The notes under the pieces are model-generated. The model searched no databases. It worked only from the letters and a program-made list of their open reading frames with translations, and had not been told where the DNA came from. The translations under genes were made by a program, and so were the position numbers. Below are positions 40,696-51,827 of a stretch of 64,000 nt of DNA, in pieces; within the stretch, counting starts at the first letter, position 1, and each line of letters begins with the position of its first letter. The DNA lies in contig NW_008246070.1 in assembly GCF_000281045.1 (NCBI RefSeq), forward strand, positions 1,233,274-1,297,273. Reading direction: 5' to 3'. This stretch comes from Saprolegnia diclina VS20. Its lineage: Eukaryota > Oomycota > Saprolegniomycetes > Saprolegniales > Saprolegniaceae.

Positions 40696-41744
40696 TTACT
40701 TGCGGGGCGGCGCAATGTTCTGCGGCAACGCCTTACCGTAGCCGGACCGGAACGTCGTGCCCTGCGCACCTTCGTCGACGGGCGTCTTGTTGGAGGGCTT
40801 GGCCCATTCGAGCTTGAGAATCAAGTGATCGTAGCCGTAGCCCTGGAGCTTGTCCATCGCCTTCTGGGCGTCCTCGCGGTAAACGTACGACACGAACGCA
40901 AAGCCACGCGACTGGAACGTCTCGCGGTCCTTGGCCAAGTACACGCGCTCGAGCGGGCCAAAGACGCGGAAGAGTTCCTTGAGATCGTCTTCGCGCGTCT
41001 CGGGCGAGATGTTGGTGACACGGAGCGTCGCGCTGTCCTTGTCGGACACTGGCGCGCGGACGTCGTCCGAGGGCGCCGACGCGCCACGCATCGACGGCGG
41101 CACGTACTTGCCACCGGCGGCGTGGGCAAAGCTGAGCGCACGCGTCGGGGCCGCAGCCGGCGCAGGTGTATCTTCGTCGTCGCGGGGCATGTCCGACATG
41201 TCGGTCATCGGCGCCGCCGAGTCCTTGTACGGGCACTTGAGCGTCCAATGGTCGCCGACCATACCGCAATGACGGCACACGACAATCGACTGCTTGCCGA
41301 CGCCCGCAAAGATGCTTTCCTTTTCCTTCTCCTCACCGGGAAGCACATTGTCCGCGCTCGGGTCTTCCATAATGATCTACAAGTGGCCGCTAAGTACATA
41401 ATTGGCGGCGCCGTCGATGCATACCGCTTCCGGGGGCGTGTACGTCACGTTGTTGTTGCTGCCTTCCTGGAGCGCCTCGCCAAACTTGCCCCACGACTAG
41501 ACGCATGATGCTGGTGAGCGAGAAGGCCAAGGGCCATGGTGCCAAGCATTACCTGGCGGTCGAGCACACGCTTGCTCACGCGCGTCGTCTCGTGGACCTT
41601 CTTGATCGTGGTCGTGACCTTGACCTTGTTCTTCTCGTCGTCAAACTTCCACGACACGATCGTCTTGACGCCATCGACCTCGGTCTCCGTGCGCGGCGGC
41701 AGCACGTCGTCGTCGTCGCCCCAGCGTTGCTGTCCAAACACCAT
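40696..41744 (-). CDS. EIF3G: Translation initiation factor eIF3 subunit G
   Basis: eIF3g is a 40S-binding initiation subunit promoting scanning. Three exons. Exon 1 MVFGQQRWGDDDD...VDGVKTIVSWKFDDEKNKVKV matches the family N-terminus. A short second exon gives SWGKFGEALQEGSNNNVT. The third contains the CCHC-type knuckle CRHCGMVGDHWTLKCPYK and a C-terminal RRM (TLRVTNISPETREDDLKELF, RGFAFVSYVYREDAQKAM). About 305 residues, usual length. Start at 41744 chosen by homology; upstream in-frame Met at 41864 is a non-homologous extension across CCGGATAC promoter motifs. Confidence 0.94.
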
Positions 41745-41787
41745 TTTCCTGAGTTGCGCCACTTGACTGGTGCCAGCCGAGTACGAT

Positions 41788-41830
41788 TTCCGGATACGGT
41801 GCCTCCAAAACGGGTCGTGTGTCCGGATAC
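41788..41830. promoter_or_regulatory. Paired CCGGATAC motifs upstream of eIF3g
   Basis: TTCCGGATAC at 41788-41797 and GTCCGGATAC at 41821-41830, about 44 and 77 bp upstream of the eIF3g ATG. Candidate promoter elements by recurrence. Confidence 0.4.
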
Positions 41831-43871
41831 AGAGTGCAGTCTCTAGCACTAAATTAGTGTACAAGAGTGTATGTTATCACACTATTACATGGTCGAGATG
41901 GAGCGGCAATATGGCATTGTGCTCGAGCGCCCTCAGCGCTGGCCATGGCGCGAAAGCTCCGCTTATCCATGTACTTGTTAAGCTATGCGCGTTTGAGCTG
42001 TACTCGATGCATAGACGGGATGCATGGTCTTCCCTACTGTGCTTCACTACCAACACTATATCTGTTGGTGTCGCAAATTGACCGCGAGAGTGACGGACGT
42101 GACGTTGACATTATTTTAGGGACTGAGCCATCGTACATCAGCATCAAGTAGTGTAAGACATACTATTCAACAGCCGTGTCCTATAAATATCAAAATGGTG
42201 TAATCTAACACTACTTTCACAGGTTTGACACTATAGGGTGGGGGTCCTTATCCGGAATATTATCCGTACGTGGATGCCTCGACATGCATCCGGAAAAACC
42301 TTCTACTGCGTATCCGGAATTGATTTCTCGTTAGCACACAGATTTCTGGTCCTCCTTGTCTTTGTTGTGGCACTGGTTCCGTGCTGGATACCGCTGCAGG
42401 ATGCATGAAGAAGCCACGGGCCACTTATCGATGGTTGATGTGCACAGATGGCGTACGTTTAACGGCCGTAAAGCGACGGCTCGATCCTTACGCAAAAGCA
42501 GGTGCAGCTACCAGTAGGAGCGGACTCACGCGTCTCGAGGGCATACTGATTCGCCCACCCATCGCACAATCTATCCTTTCGCAGTTGGAAGCAACTCTGA
42601 AGCAGCGTCCGATGACGAAGCGGGTCGTCGGTAGTAAATTGATTGTGCAACACTGTGCCCGACATGTCGCGGTCATGCTTTCGAGCTTGCCGTCGACGGC
42701 GTGGGTCCGCGGTCACCCAAGAGCGGCCATAAGAGCGGCTATGATCTTGCGGACGGAGATCTTGATCTCTCGTGCTGCATATGCAGAAGGTCATCCATGG
42801 GCGAGACGGTCGGCCTGGCGCATGCCAATGAGGGGTCACGCGCGCGGCTTCGCAACGTCCACGTGGCGTTCGGTCTATCTTAGTGGGTTGATACACGGAG
42901 CCGTTTGTGGGGCCCGAGGACGCCGCACGCAAATCCTATCCCTTTCTATACACTGCTGTAACGCTACATTGAAGCGAGGCGGTCGCTGCACGCTATGCAA
43001 GGTGGCGTCGGCTCGAGTAGCAACGGCCCCATCCACGCCGTTCGCTTTTTTCAAACCAGCGCCCATGATACTTCGGCGGAAGATCTTTGGGTGCGTGGCA
43101 GCTTGACAGACAAGCACGCCATTGCCTCGCCGTTCAGTGGACTTGGGTATTGCTTAGCGGGCGTAATGGATGGCTTCAAAGTCTGGTGCCGATGTATGGT
43201 GAATGGCGCACGCCAATTGGTCAACGGGTCCGAGCCCGGACCAGCTGGGGTGCCACATCCTTGATCCGAAAAGGATGCGGAATACCTTGCCGTTTGTATA
43301 CAATGCGCGTGGCAACGGCAAAAAAATCCGTGGCGCCAGTCATGCTTTTGGCCAATTGGGTATCGATTCATCGTCATCGCGCCATTCGATTGGACAAAAA
43401 GGTCTCGTTGCCGCTTCTTTTTTAAATTCCGCGCTCAAGTATGCCGCAAGCAGGCGGTGCGAGATATTATTTTAGCGCCGTGTATTTAATTTGAAGCAAT
43501 GGACGGTCAAGACGCCGTTGGCACGTCGCGTGTATCCTTCGAAGTCGAAGCCATCGTTTTGGCGGCTTCTGAGATCGCGGCCGACCAGACTGGGCTCTGG
43601 AATTTTATCGGCGCTTGATCTTTTGCCAGCGTAGTAGATACCGGTACCTTTCAACTTATTAAAATACCAAAGGCCCAAGCACCCGCTTCGCAGAACCCGG
43701 GTCTCGGGTCCAACAGCAAGGCGTCATGTCCCAGGCGGACCATTTTATTGATGTCTTCTTTTTTAATGCATACAAAAAGCAAGGTGCTGTCTAAAAAAGT
43801 ACGCATCTGACGGGCAGAGTGGCACTCAAGATCCAGTTGGCGATACGTTTTCAGAGGTCGCAAACACATCG

Positions 43872-43880
43872 TATAAAAAG
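43872..43880 (+). promoter_or_regulatory. TATA-like box before the PX-like gene
   Basis: TATAAAAAG, 42 bp upstream of the ATG at 43922. TATA boxes are rare in oomycete promoters, so this is tentative. Confidence 0.4.
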
Positions 43881-43921
43881 CGAGAGGTGTATCGGTTCCG
43901 GAGCTCACTTTTGAACTCGCC

Positions 43922-44560
43922 ATGTCCAAGGACTTTCGCAGCGCGCGCATGCTCTCGATCTCGTGCACGCAGCCGATGGCGATCCCTGCCCGCTGCGCGC
44001 CGCAGGACGACGAGAGCCCCGTCGAAAAGTCCGCGTCGGCCAAGAAGGCCAAGTGCGTCCTGAGCCTCAACGTGATCGAGGCGCCGGCCATGCGTGGCAC
44101 GGCCATGTACGAGGTCAAGGTCTCGTACAACAACAACAAGCAAACGCGCATGATGAAGACGCTCAAGGAGTTTCTGACCTTTAAGAGCATGTTCCAGCTC
44201 CTGGCGCTGACATCCAAGAAGGGCAACAACTGCTGCGCCTTGTGCCAGGACGTCTCGCAGCTGCCATGCATCTCGACGCAGGTCTCGGGCCGCAGCGACA
44301 ACGCCGCCGACATTCTCGACTCATTCCTCTCGAACCTCATTGAGAAGCTCCAGGCGTGCACATCGTCCACGATCCTCGAGTGCTCGGCCCACATGGGCGT
44401 CGTGAGCATCATGACCGAGTTTCTCGAGCTGCGCAACGGCCTGTATCTGTGCCAAGAAGACGACTCGTACAGCAGCGACGAAGACACGCTGCCCATCTCC
44501 CACTGCTCGCTCTCCAAGAGCCTCTCGAAGCAGTTTGCGGCGTACGACGCTGTCTGCTAA
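43922..44560 (+). CDS. PX-domain-like protein, function unknown
   Basis: 212 residues, single exon. The segment MYEVKVSYNNNKQTRMMKTLKEFLTFKSMF followed by a Cys-rich insert, and then SDNAADILDSFLSNLIEKLQ, resembles the strand-helix layout of a PX (phox homology) domain, the phosphoinositide-binding fold. The usual Arg and PxxP landmarks are not clear, so lipid binding is uncertain. The C-terminus is Ser/acid-rich (QEDDSYSSDEDTLP). Start MSKDFRSARMLSIS follows a TATA-like box. No signal peptide or TM. Confidence 0.62.
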   Translation: MSKDFRSARMLSISCTQPMAIPARCAPQDDESPVEKSASAKKAKCVLSLNVIEAPAMRGTAMYEVKVSYNNNKQTRMMKTLKEFLTFKSMFQLLALTSKKGNNCCALCQDVSQLPCISTQVSGRSDNAADILDSFLSNLIEKLQACTSSTILECSAHMGVVSIMTEFLELRNGLYLCQEDDSYSSDEDTLPISHCSLSKSLSKQFAAYDAVC

Positions 44561-44774
44561 GCGCCCTGCCGTGCCCCTCGCTCGGCGCCATGCCCACCCG
44601 ATCCCTCTTATTTAAGTCTCTCTGCGCGCGAGCGGGCAAGGGCAAGGCTCGCACGTGTAGTTGTAGTTGGTTGAATCATGCTGTACCATATCTAAAAGTC
44701 AACTCGAAGCATGTGACCGTTGTCGCGATTGTCATTTTCAAACTGCTGGAGTTTCAACGTCCAAATTGCTGAAG

Positions 44775-46805
44775 ATGGGCGGTCGAGCGGTACTTGCCTT
44801 GAACCAAAGGACGACGGTGTGTTGAAGTGGTGCTGTGTAGAAGTCGTCCGCTGCCGCAAACAAGTTGAACCGAGGATTCCAGGCGGCGACGACAGCTGGT
44901 GCGTCATCAAGTGCATTGGCTGTGCTCGATGACATCGATCGGCTGCTGCGCGTCACGGCGCCGGTCGCGACGTGTCGACGCAAGCACACGCAGCTGGTCG
45001 AGAACCAAGCGCCGCCGCACAAAGGCCACGCGTTTGCTCACGCCGCTCGGTCATGGTCGTCGTCAGCGCCCAAGACGCGGCCGAGTCCAGCGTCGTATGC
45101 GCCAGTGCTCGTGACCAAGCGAGTGCCCGGCCCCACTTGGCGCCCGCCTCCACCGCCTTTGCTCCCAGACCATCTTCGTCCCACGTTTGTGCCGGCGTGC
45201 GAGCATGACAGCGATTCGACCGATTCGAACCCACCGCGTCCACGGGACGCGCCCAAGAGAAGCAAGCCGCGCAAGCCAGTCCAGCGGTCGGTTGGCTATT
45301 ACTCGGTGTCATACGCGCTTGTGGAGCCCCGCGTCCGTTACGCCCCGCTCTTGGAGCAAGCGGCCAAGACACGCGCAGCAGCCTCTCGTCGTCGAGCGTA
45401 CCATCGCCTCGTCGTGCAGACATATGCAAGTCTTCGTCGCCCAAGCCATGCACACGAGACGCCAGCCCGAGCGCCGCAGCGACTGCATGGCCATGCGACG
45501 TTTGCAAAAGCGCGGCAGCGTCCGGCACACGTGCGTCGGTGCGAGTGGGGTCCGTCACAGGTGCACATGCCGTGGACGACAGAGCGGAATGGTGTCCTAC
45601 TCGATCGCACCACGGGGCGCGACCTTGTGGTTTGCCGGCGCAAGCATGCGGCGCAGCGGATTGCGTTTGCTAGCCGCATGCAGCCCAAGGTCACGCTTGA
45701 GCCCGGCACCTACGAAGTCTCTGGCTCAGCGATCAAAAGCCGGCGCTGCATGATCAACTATGCCAAGGCGAAAGGTCGCAGCGATACCAAGTTGGATCCT
45801 TTTGGACGCAAGCTGGATACTGGCGTCTCGGCAAGCGTGGCGGTGGCGGAGAGGCACGCCCGCGTGTCGTCGACCGTCAACATGGCACGGGCCAGCGGTC
45901 GCCAGCCGATGTCGCTCCATGAAGCGCCTGTCTTGGCCCTCTCGCCGCAATACGCCTTTGGAAAGCCGGCGCCTCGTGGTCACGTGTCATTTGCCAAGCA
46001 GCGTCGCGGCAACAACCAGGACGAGCACCAAAGAGAAACCGAGGAGCTTGACCTTGATGTGCGCTACAACAGTGTCGAGCCGCGCGTCAAGGTGCTCGCG
46101 TTTCCACCGGTAGCAACGTCGCCCACCGCTCGCGACGTGCCGACGCTCGAGCTCGCTCCAGCGTACGATGCCAAGTGGCCCAAGCCATCGTGCCTCGTCT
46201 CAATGGCAACGGACCGGGCCGAGCGCTGGCCCAAGCCAATGAAGGAGCGCCCTGAGCAGTGCGACCTCCAGTCGCCCCCATTGCATGTGCAGAGCAAGCA
46301 CAAGAAAGCCGTGTTTGCCGTACATATGGACAAGCAGGTTGTGCGGCCAAGCATCGAGCCTGACGCGCCGCTGAGTTACGATGACATTGACCCGACGAAG
46401 CTCAGCACACATGCGCGAACGACGACAGTCGTCGACATGGCGAAGAATGTGCGTCCGAGAACCGTGCTTGCACGGGACGACCGACCGCTCGACCTCTCGC
46501 CGTGTTCCGCTGTGCACAGTCGCACCAAGCGCGTTCCGACCATCGTGAGCATGGCCACGCAAATGCCCCGTCCGGCAACCAAGACGCTGCAGCAGGCTGA
46601 GCTGGCTTCCCCAAGTATCAAGAACGGAGAACGAAGAAGAGCGCATAGCGCAGCCATGGCAAAGCAAATGGGGCGACGCAGCCGCGGACCCGAGCCGGAG
46701 GAGGTGCTGCAGCTGTCACCGCGAACGACGAGCCTCTCGGAGCATCGGCGCATCAAGGGCACGCCGGCAATGCGCAAGCCCACCACGATGCGAGCAAGAA
46801 GTTGA
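44775..46805 (+). CDS. Repeat protein with ~40-residue MAK/MAR units, function unknown
   Basis: Exon 1 is tiny (44775-44789, MGGRA). A 51-bp intron (44790-44840, GTACTT...GTGTAG) joins it to KSSAAANKLNRGFQ and a second exon of about 655 residues. The long second ORF has no ATG near its start, which is why an upstream exon is needed. The C-terminal two-thirds repeats a pattern of (V/S)xMAK/T...RP.......L.LSP........R, seen at VNMARASGRQP, VSMATDRAERWP, VHMDKQVVRPS, VDMAKNVRPRT, VSMATQMPRPA, AAMAKQMGRRS. Very basic, Pro-rich and probably extended. Such repeats recall microtubule-lumen proteins, but that is a guess. Confidence 0.68.
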
Positions 46806-47420
46806 TGCTATAGTACAATCGAGTCTACTAACATATTTTAGTCGGAATGTGTGGCAGCTTTAGTCGGAATGTGTGGCAGCTTATACTTTTGTCTTCACAA
46901 TGCTAGTGATAAAAAACCTGAGAGCGCCGATCCCGCGACGACGTAGTCATCGGAGACTGCTTCATATAGGACGTCAGTATCAAGCACTGGGCCGATGCTC
47001 CAGCCCAGTGACCTCGGAAACGTCCAGACACGCATCGTCCTAGCCATCCGACGGGTTGCGCTCGGATGCTGTCTACCTACAACTAGGCTAGCATGCTCAT
47101 GGACCACACCGTGTGGCATGGACCGTGGCATGGTCGAGCTACATCTACCAGTTACCTCACGGGCGGAGTAACCGTTGGAGGCGTCGGCGGTGCACGGTGC
47201 GATTCGAAATGAGCGGAGCCCAAGCAACCTCGAAATACTGTCAAATGACCAATAAATAGCATGCCAACATACACTAAATGATTTCAAACTCACATTAAAT
47301 AGACCGAACATTATTTCGGGATAATACAGTATTCATGTAACAACAGTATTCACGTATTCACGTACAACAGTATATTATCGTTCGAGTTCGTAAATAGCGT
47401 AAACACGATCTCACGGAGAC
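46806..47420. other. Intergenic
   Basis: Contains a perfect 22-bp tandem duplication (46838-46881) and an AT-rich stretch with direct repeats of ATTCACGTATTCACGTA and ACAACAGTAT near 47335-47375, just before the SWSAP1-like gene. No gene supported. Confidence 0.5.
46838..46881. repeat. Perfect 22-bp tandem duplication
   Basis: Two adjacent identical copies of a 22-mer starting TTAGTCGGAATGTGTGGCAG, at 46838-46859 and 46860-46881, shortly after the stop codon of the repeat protein. Looks like a recent slippage duplication. Confidence 0.9.
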
Positions 47421-48283
47421 ATGGAGCGCTTCTTCTCGCACCGCCAGGATGGCGAAGATTGCAGCAACATCGAGGTCGACGTGGGCATGGGCAGCTCCGA
47501 CATGAGCCTCCTGCTGCTGCATGGCCCTTCGCGCTCTGGGAAGAGCTCGCTCGCGCTGCAGTATGCGTTTGAGCTCGTCAAGCGGGGCGGGACCGACCCC
47601 AGCGTCGTGCTTGTGTCCCATGCCAGCACAAAGGCGAACAACCGTATGCGTCTTGTGCGCGTCGCGCCGTGCGAGAGCTGCCACACGCCAGCCGAGTCGG
47701 GCCAGGACAGCATCGTCTGGAGCCGCATTCGCCTCAAGTACCTCGAGAGCGCGGCCCAGCTGCGCCACTTTGTCTGCTCGTTCCACATGCTCGAGGGCAA
47801 GAACACGGCCTTGATCATCGACGACCTCGATCTGTTTTGCACGTCGCCCACGTATGTCATGCGTCTACCACCATCTACGATCGATCGTCTGCCCTATAGG
47901 GAGATCTACCGCACCCTCGCCTTCATCAAGGAGACCATCGAGTTTATGCGTGCGAAATTTGACGCTGGCCAAGCCCTCGTGCTCGGCAGTTCCTCGCTCC
48001 TACCGCGGGACCTCCGACGAACGCTCCGGCGCTGGTTCGATCTGGTCTTGCAGATATCTCCAGGTAAGTCACGCGGCCACGACGCGACTAAGATCTGCAT
48101 GCTGTAGGTGACAACGATGCGTTCGTGATCCAGGAAGAGATGTGGCCGAGCACGACGGGCGACGACTGGGCCGAGCTCGTGCCATTATTTCCGCGCTCGT
48201 ACTGTGTCGAGTACACGTTCGTGCCCAACAGCGACGACGCCCAGGGCTACCTTCAGTTTACCCGGGCCAGTCTCCGACGCTAG
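47421..48283 (+). CDS. RecA-fold ATPase, SWSAP1-like RAD51 paralogue
   Basis: SWSAP1 pairs with the SWIM-domain protein SWS1 to promote RAD51 filaments. Three exons: MERFFSHRQDGEDCSN... with Walker A GPSRSGKSSLALQ, RIRLKYLESAAQLRHFVCSF, Walker B ALIIDDLDLF; then EIYRTLAFIKETIEFMRAKF...DLVLQISP; then GDNDAFVIQEEMWPSTTGDD to the stop at 48281. Introns are about 45-55 bp, TAG-ended. Size (about 255 residues) and the RI(R/Q).KY...ELR.....H spacing fit SWSAP1, though similarity is modest. A plain RAD51-paralogue annotation would be the safe alternative. Confidence 0.7.
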
Positions 48284-48332
48284 AGCTACAGTAGTAATAT
48301 CTGTCGTATGGTTAGGGCAAGAGAAAATATGG

Positions 48333-51300
48333 TCATGGCAAGTGTCGGCGCCAACGGCGGTGCATGGTCCAGCCGATCGCTGCGCCGATCGCGACGCCCG
48401 AGAGCACTTGTGCCCACACCGGGAGGTCCCACTCGAGTGGCGGCGTCAAGCCGGACGACGACAGTGCATGCTGCTGCTTGGCGTCGTCTTCGTCGTCGTC
48501 GTCGTCGTGGGACAGCGACGGGTCAAAGTTCTCGATGCAGAGGTCTTCGAGGTTGGTCGTCGACACGACCTTGTTGAATTCTCTCGAGACGTGGCGCACG
48601 TACGTGGGCGAAATGATGTTGCTACCCAGTCGAAAGTTGGCTTGGAAGCTCAGGTTCGGATCAGCGTGCAGCGCATCGAGCTCGGGACTGCTCGCCCGCC
48701 GCTTCTACACACAATCATTCGGGTCAAAGAGGTGCGGATGCAGACCAAGTGCATACCACGAGGTTGCGGATCGCCGCCATGGACTCGATGAGCCCAAGCA
48801 CCTCCGTGACACTGTCCTACAGATTTTACGACTCGCGATGAGCCCACAAGACGTGATGGCAGTGAAGGCATACGAGGTAGTAGTTGGCCAAACTCGGCTT
48901 CTTCCCGACCGTCACCGTGTAGCACGCGGGTGCGTCCTTCGTGCTCGCTTCGGCAAACGACCGCACCGCTACATAGGCAGTGAGACCTAGAAACAATGAC
49001 GTGCATTCATGTCGTCGTACTGCGGTAGGCTTGTTCGTCCGACTCGTCGTCGCCCACGACAAGCACAAAGTCGGGCATCGACACTTGTTCCTTGCAATAG
49101 TTGAGCAGCATGGACGCCGCGACCGCCTTGTTGACCCCAAACCGGTGGACCTCCACAAAGCCCTTGCCGCGCACGACCGCTGTCTTTTCTTTCTACATGC
49201 GTGTCGTCAAATCGACGCCATGACACACAGCGAGTCGTACCTTGAGAAGTTCCGTGAGCTGGTCAAAGAGCTCGGACGCTTGCATTTCGCCGTACTCGGG
49301 GTCGCAGTTGCGGTAGTCGTACATCACCGACGCGTCGCCAACGGCCACGAACGAGCCGTTCGTACGCGAGACGTACGTCTTGATGATACCCGCAACCCGA
49401 TCTTTCCACAAGAGGTCGTCGGGCACGTCAGCGTAGAGCGACTCCCACTCGATCGCGCCAGCTTTGCGGAGAAAGTACCCATTGTCCGCGACAAGGGTCA
49501 CGTCCGTCATCGCCCCAAACTCGTGCTCGAGCTCGGCGCGGCATGCATTGCTCCACACCACGACCACGTTGCGCGGGTCCATCGCGAGGCTCTCGAGGCT
49601 CAATCGCCCTTCGTACGTGAGCGGCGTGCGCACTTGGCCGTCGGTTTTCCGGAGTGCGGGGACGCACGGGCCACTCGCGTGGTTGCGGTTGAACTGGTAC
49701 ATCGAGGCTTCGTCGTCCATGAGGCACGATGTCCAACTGAGCGTGCCACCATAGTCGAGGAGGAGGAGGCGCTTCGTGGCCTTGACGTACGACCGCAGCA
49801 CTTCGTCCGCATTGAGCGCGACAAATCCCGGCGTGAATTGCATCACGCGGTAGTCAAAGCCAAAACCAATCTCCATAAACTCGCCTGTCGAGCCGTGTGC
49901 GGTCGACGGCTCGCCCGCGCTCTCAATGTCGGCCAGCATCCGCGTGCCCCACTCCGACACCGGGTTGTCCTACAGAACCCCATCAAAATGATACAAAATG
50001 GTGCAAAATGAAAAATGGCGTACGAGCAAAAAGTTGTAGTTGAGGAGGAAGCGCGACCGCGTCTCTTGAAACTGCATCTCCATGGCCTTGACGATCGCAC
50101 TCACCACGTCATCCGTCTTCCACGGGTTGACGAGCAGCGCGCCGTTGAGAATGCGCGCGTACGATGCAAACTCGGACGCGACGAGGACGCCGAGGTTGGC
50201 CGACTCGGACTCGTCGCTCGCCTCAAACGCATGGTGGTGTGCCGATAAAAACTCAAAGGGCAGCATCGAGAGACCGCCGCGCACGCAGGTGTCGAGGAAG
50301 ACATGCCCCATCTTCCACACCACCATGCGCTGGAGCGAGTGCATCTTGGCAAACTCTTGGTACACGACCACGGGTCGGTCCGGCGTGCCCCACCGGCGGT
50401 TGATTTCTTCGACAAACGACTCGACGTACCGCTTTGTCTGGTTGTAGTCGTTGGGGCGCGAGTCGATGGAGATGCCCGCTTGGAGCAAAACGATCTCGGA
50501 CCGGCGCGACGGGTACATGGCAAGGAACCGATCGAGCGCGCGCAGCTTGAGGGGGATGCCGCAGAGGCCTTCGAGGCGATCCACGGCCGTGAGCACAAAG
50601 CGGCCGGCGGTGTGCGGTGCGAGCTTGGCCTGGAAGCTCGTGGCCATTGCGTCGACTTCGAGGCGCGCCATGAGTTCGCCCATGCGGTGGAGCTCCGTGC
50701 CGCAGTGGCTGCATGTGATGAGGACGAGGCGGCCATTGTACTCGACCGTGAGCATGCCGTTGTGCGACGTCTTGTAGTTGAGCCCGAGGAGGCGCTTGCA
50801 GGCCGTGAGAAAGTGGCGCGCGTGTTCAAAGACGAGGAACCCAATGTGGTTGGCACACAGCATGGCGCGGAGGATCTCGGTGCGCACAGCGAGCGTCCGA
50901 AAGATCTCGCTCGACGGGAACGGCACGTGCATGAAGATCGCGATCGAGCCGCCATGGAGCTTCCGGAGGAGGTACGACGCGAGCACGAGCAGCGGAAAGT
51001 CATGGATCCAGATGATGCTGCCCGCTTCCCAGTTCTCAATCACTTTTTTCGCAAAATGGCGGTTTACTTGGCAGTACTCGTTCCAGCACTTGTCTTGCGA
51101 CGCCGGGTTCCACGACGCCGGCGCCTGCCACATGCTCGCGCTGCTCGCGGGCGGCGACGTCGGCGGCTTCATGTACGTGTCGCTGTCGTGCTCGCTGCTC
51201 GGGCAGTCGTCGAGCTTGAGCTCAGCCGAGTTGTAGACGTCAATCACGTTGTGGAAGATGGGCCAGAGCACGCCCTTGCAAAAGCCTTGGTAGTGGCGGT

Positions 51301-51598
51301 GCGCCGTGTCCGGGTCCAAGAAGACCGGGACGCAGCGGAACTGCTGGCGAAGCACTTGGCGCACCGCGGCCTCGTCCTTGCGCGGGATGTACACCTCGGG
51401 GCAGCCCACGAAGAGCGGCTCGTAGCGCTGCGCCGAGACGATGTTGCGCAGGAAGAGCCCATACGAGCTCGTGCTCCACTCGATCCGCCATGGGCAGCCC
51501 ATCGGCCGGGCCTCGTCCAGCGTGAAGATGAGCGGAAGCACGTTGATGCACACGATGACGGTCGTCGGGCGACTCCGCGGGCTCGGCGGGGCGCTCAT
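48333..51598 (-). CDS. Trehalose-6-phosphate synthase/phosphatase fusion with altered phosphatase motif and C-terminal hydrophobic anchor
   Basis: Makes trehalose 6-phosphate from UDP-glucose and glucose 6-phosphate. The start MSAPPSPRSRPTTVIVCINV leads into a GT20 domain: WIHDFPLLVLASYLLRKL, FMHVPFPSSEIFRTLAVRTE, GISIDSRPNDYNQTKRYVES, GLSMLPFEFLSAHH, LVNPWKTDDVVSAIVKAM. A HAD phosphatase domain follows (LLLLDYGGTLS, VVVWSNACRAELE, GVNKAVAASMLL, VLVVGDDESDEQAY, YTVTVGKKPSLANYYL). The DxDGT motif reads DYGGT, so the second Asp is Gly. In-phase exons then give an acidic Asp run and LPVWAQVLSGVAIGAAIGWTMHRRW, a tail-anchor-like helix. Seven exons; introns mostly 34-60 bp, acceptors TAG. About 980 residues. 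Confidence 0.88.
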
Positions 51599-51694
51599 GC
51601 TGCCAAACTCCAACTGCTGCTCGGTGTTTTTATTGCGACAGGCTTTGAATACAAACATCAAGTCTATTGTTTAACATCGACGTTGGGTGCTAAG

Positions 51695-51704
51695 ATCCGG
51701 ATAA
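51695..51704. promoter_or_regulatory. ATCCGGATAA motif upstream of the TPS-TPP gene
   Basis: Palindromic ATCCGGAT about 100 bp upstream of the TPS-TPP ATG; second CCGGA word close by. Candidate promoter element. Confidence 0.4.
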
Positions 51705-51827
51705 AGATCCCGAGCAACCGGACTAGAAGATCGTGTTGATGCAGCAAGTGGTTGATGCGACAGGTGTGTCGAGTTAGTTAGTTAGTCATGCAAAACAACT
51801 AAGCTCAAGTGCACGTTGTTATATAGT

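Larger units (their letters stand above)
41745..43921. other. 2.2 kb region without a convincing gene
   Basis: The largest gap here. Near the eIF3g side are TTCCGGATAC (41788-41797) and GTCCGGATAC (41821-41830). Around 42250-42320 there are four more TCCGGAA/CCGTACG words. The ORFs between 42380 and 43480 on both strands are Arg-rich, overlapping and lack domains or splice structure. A decayed mobile element is possible but not shown. A TATA-like box ends the region. Confidence 0.4.

Noticed and set aside
42381-43106. Plus-strand 241-codon ORF in the 2.2 kb gap
   Set aside because: Arg-rich with no domain; competing open frames on the other strand suggest chance.
50303-51739. Plus-strand 478-codon ORF opposite TPS-TPP
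   Set aside because: Antisense shadow; composition is typical of reversed GC-rich codons.
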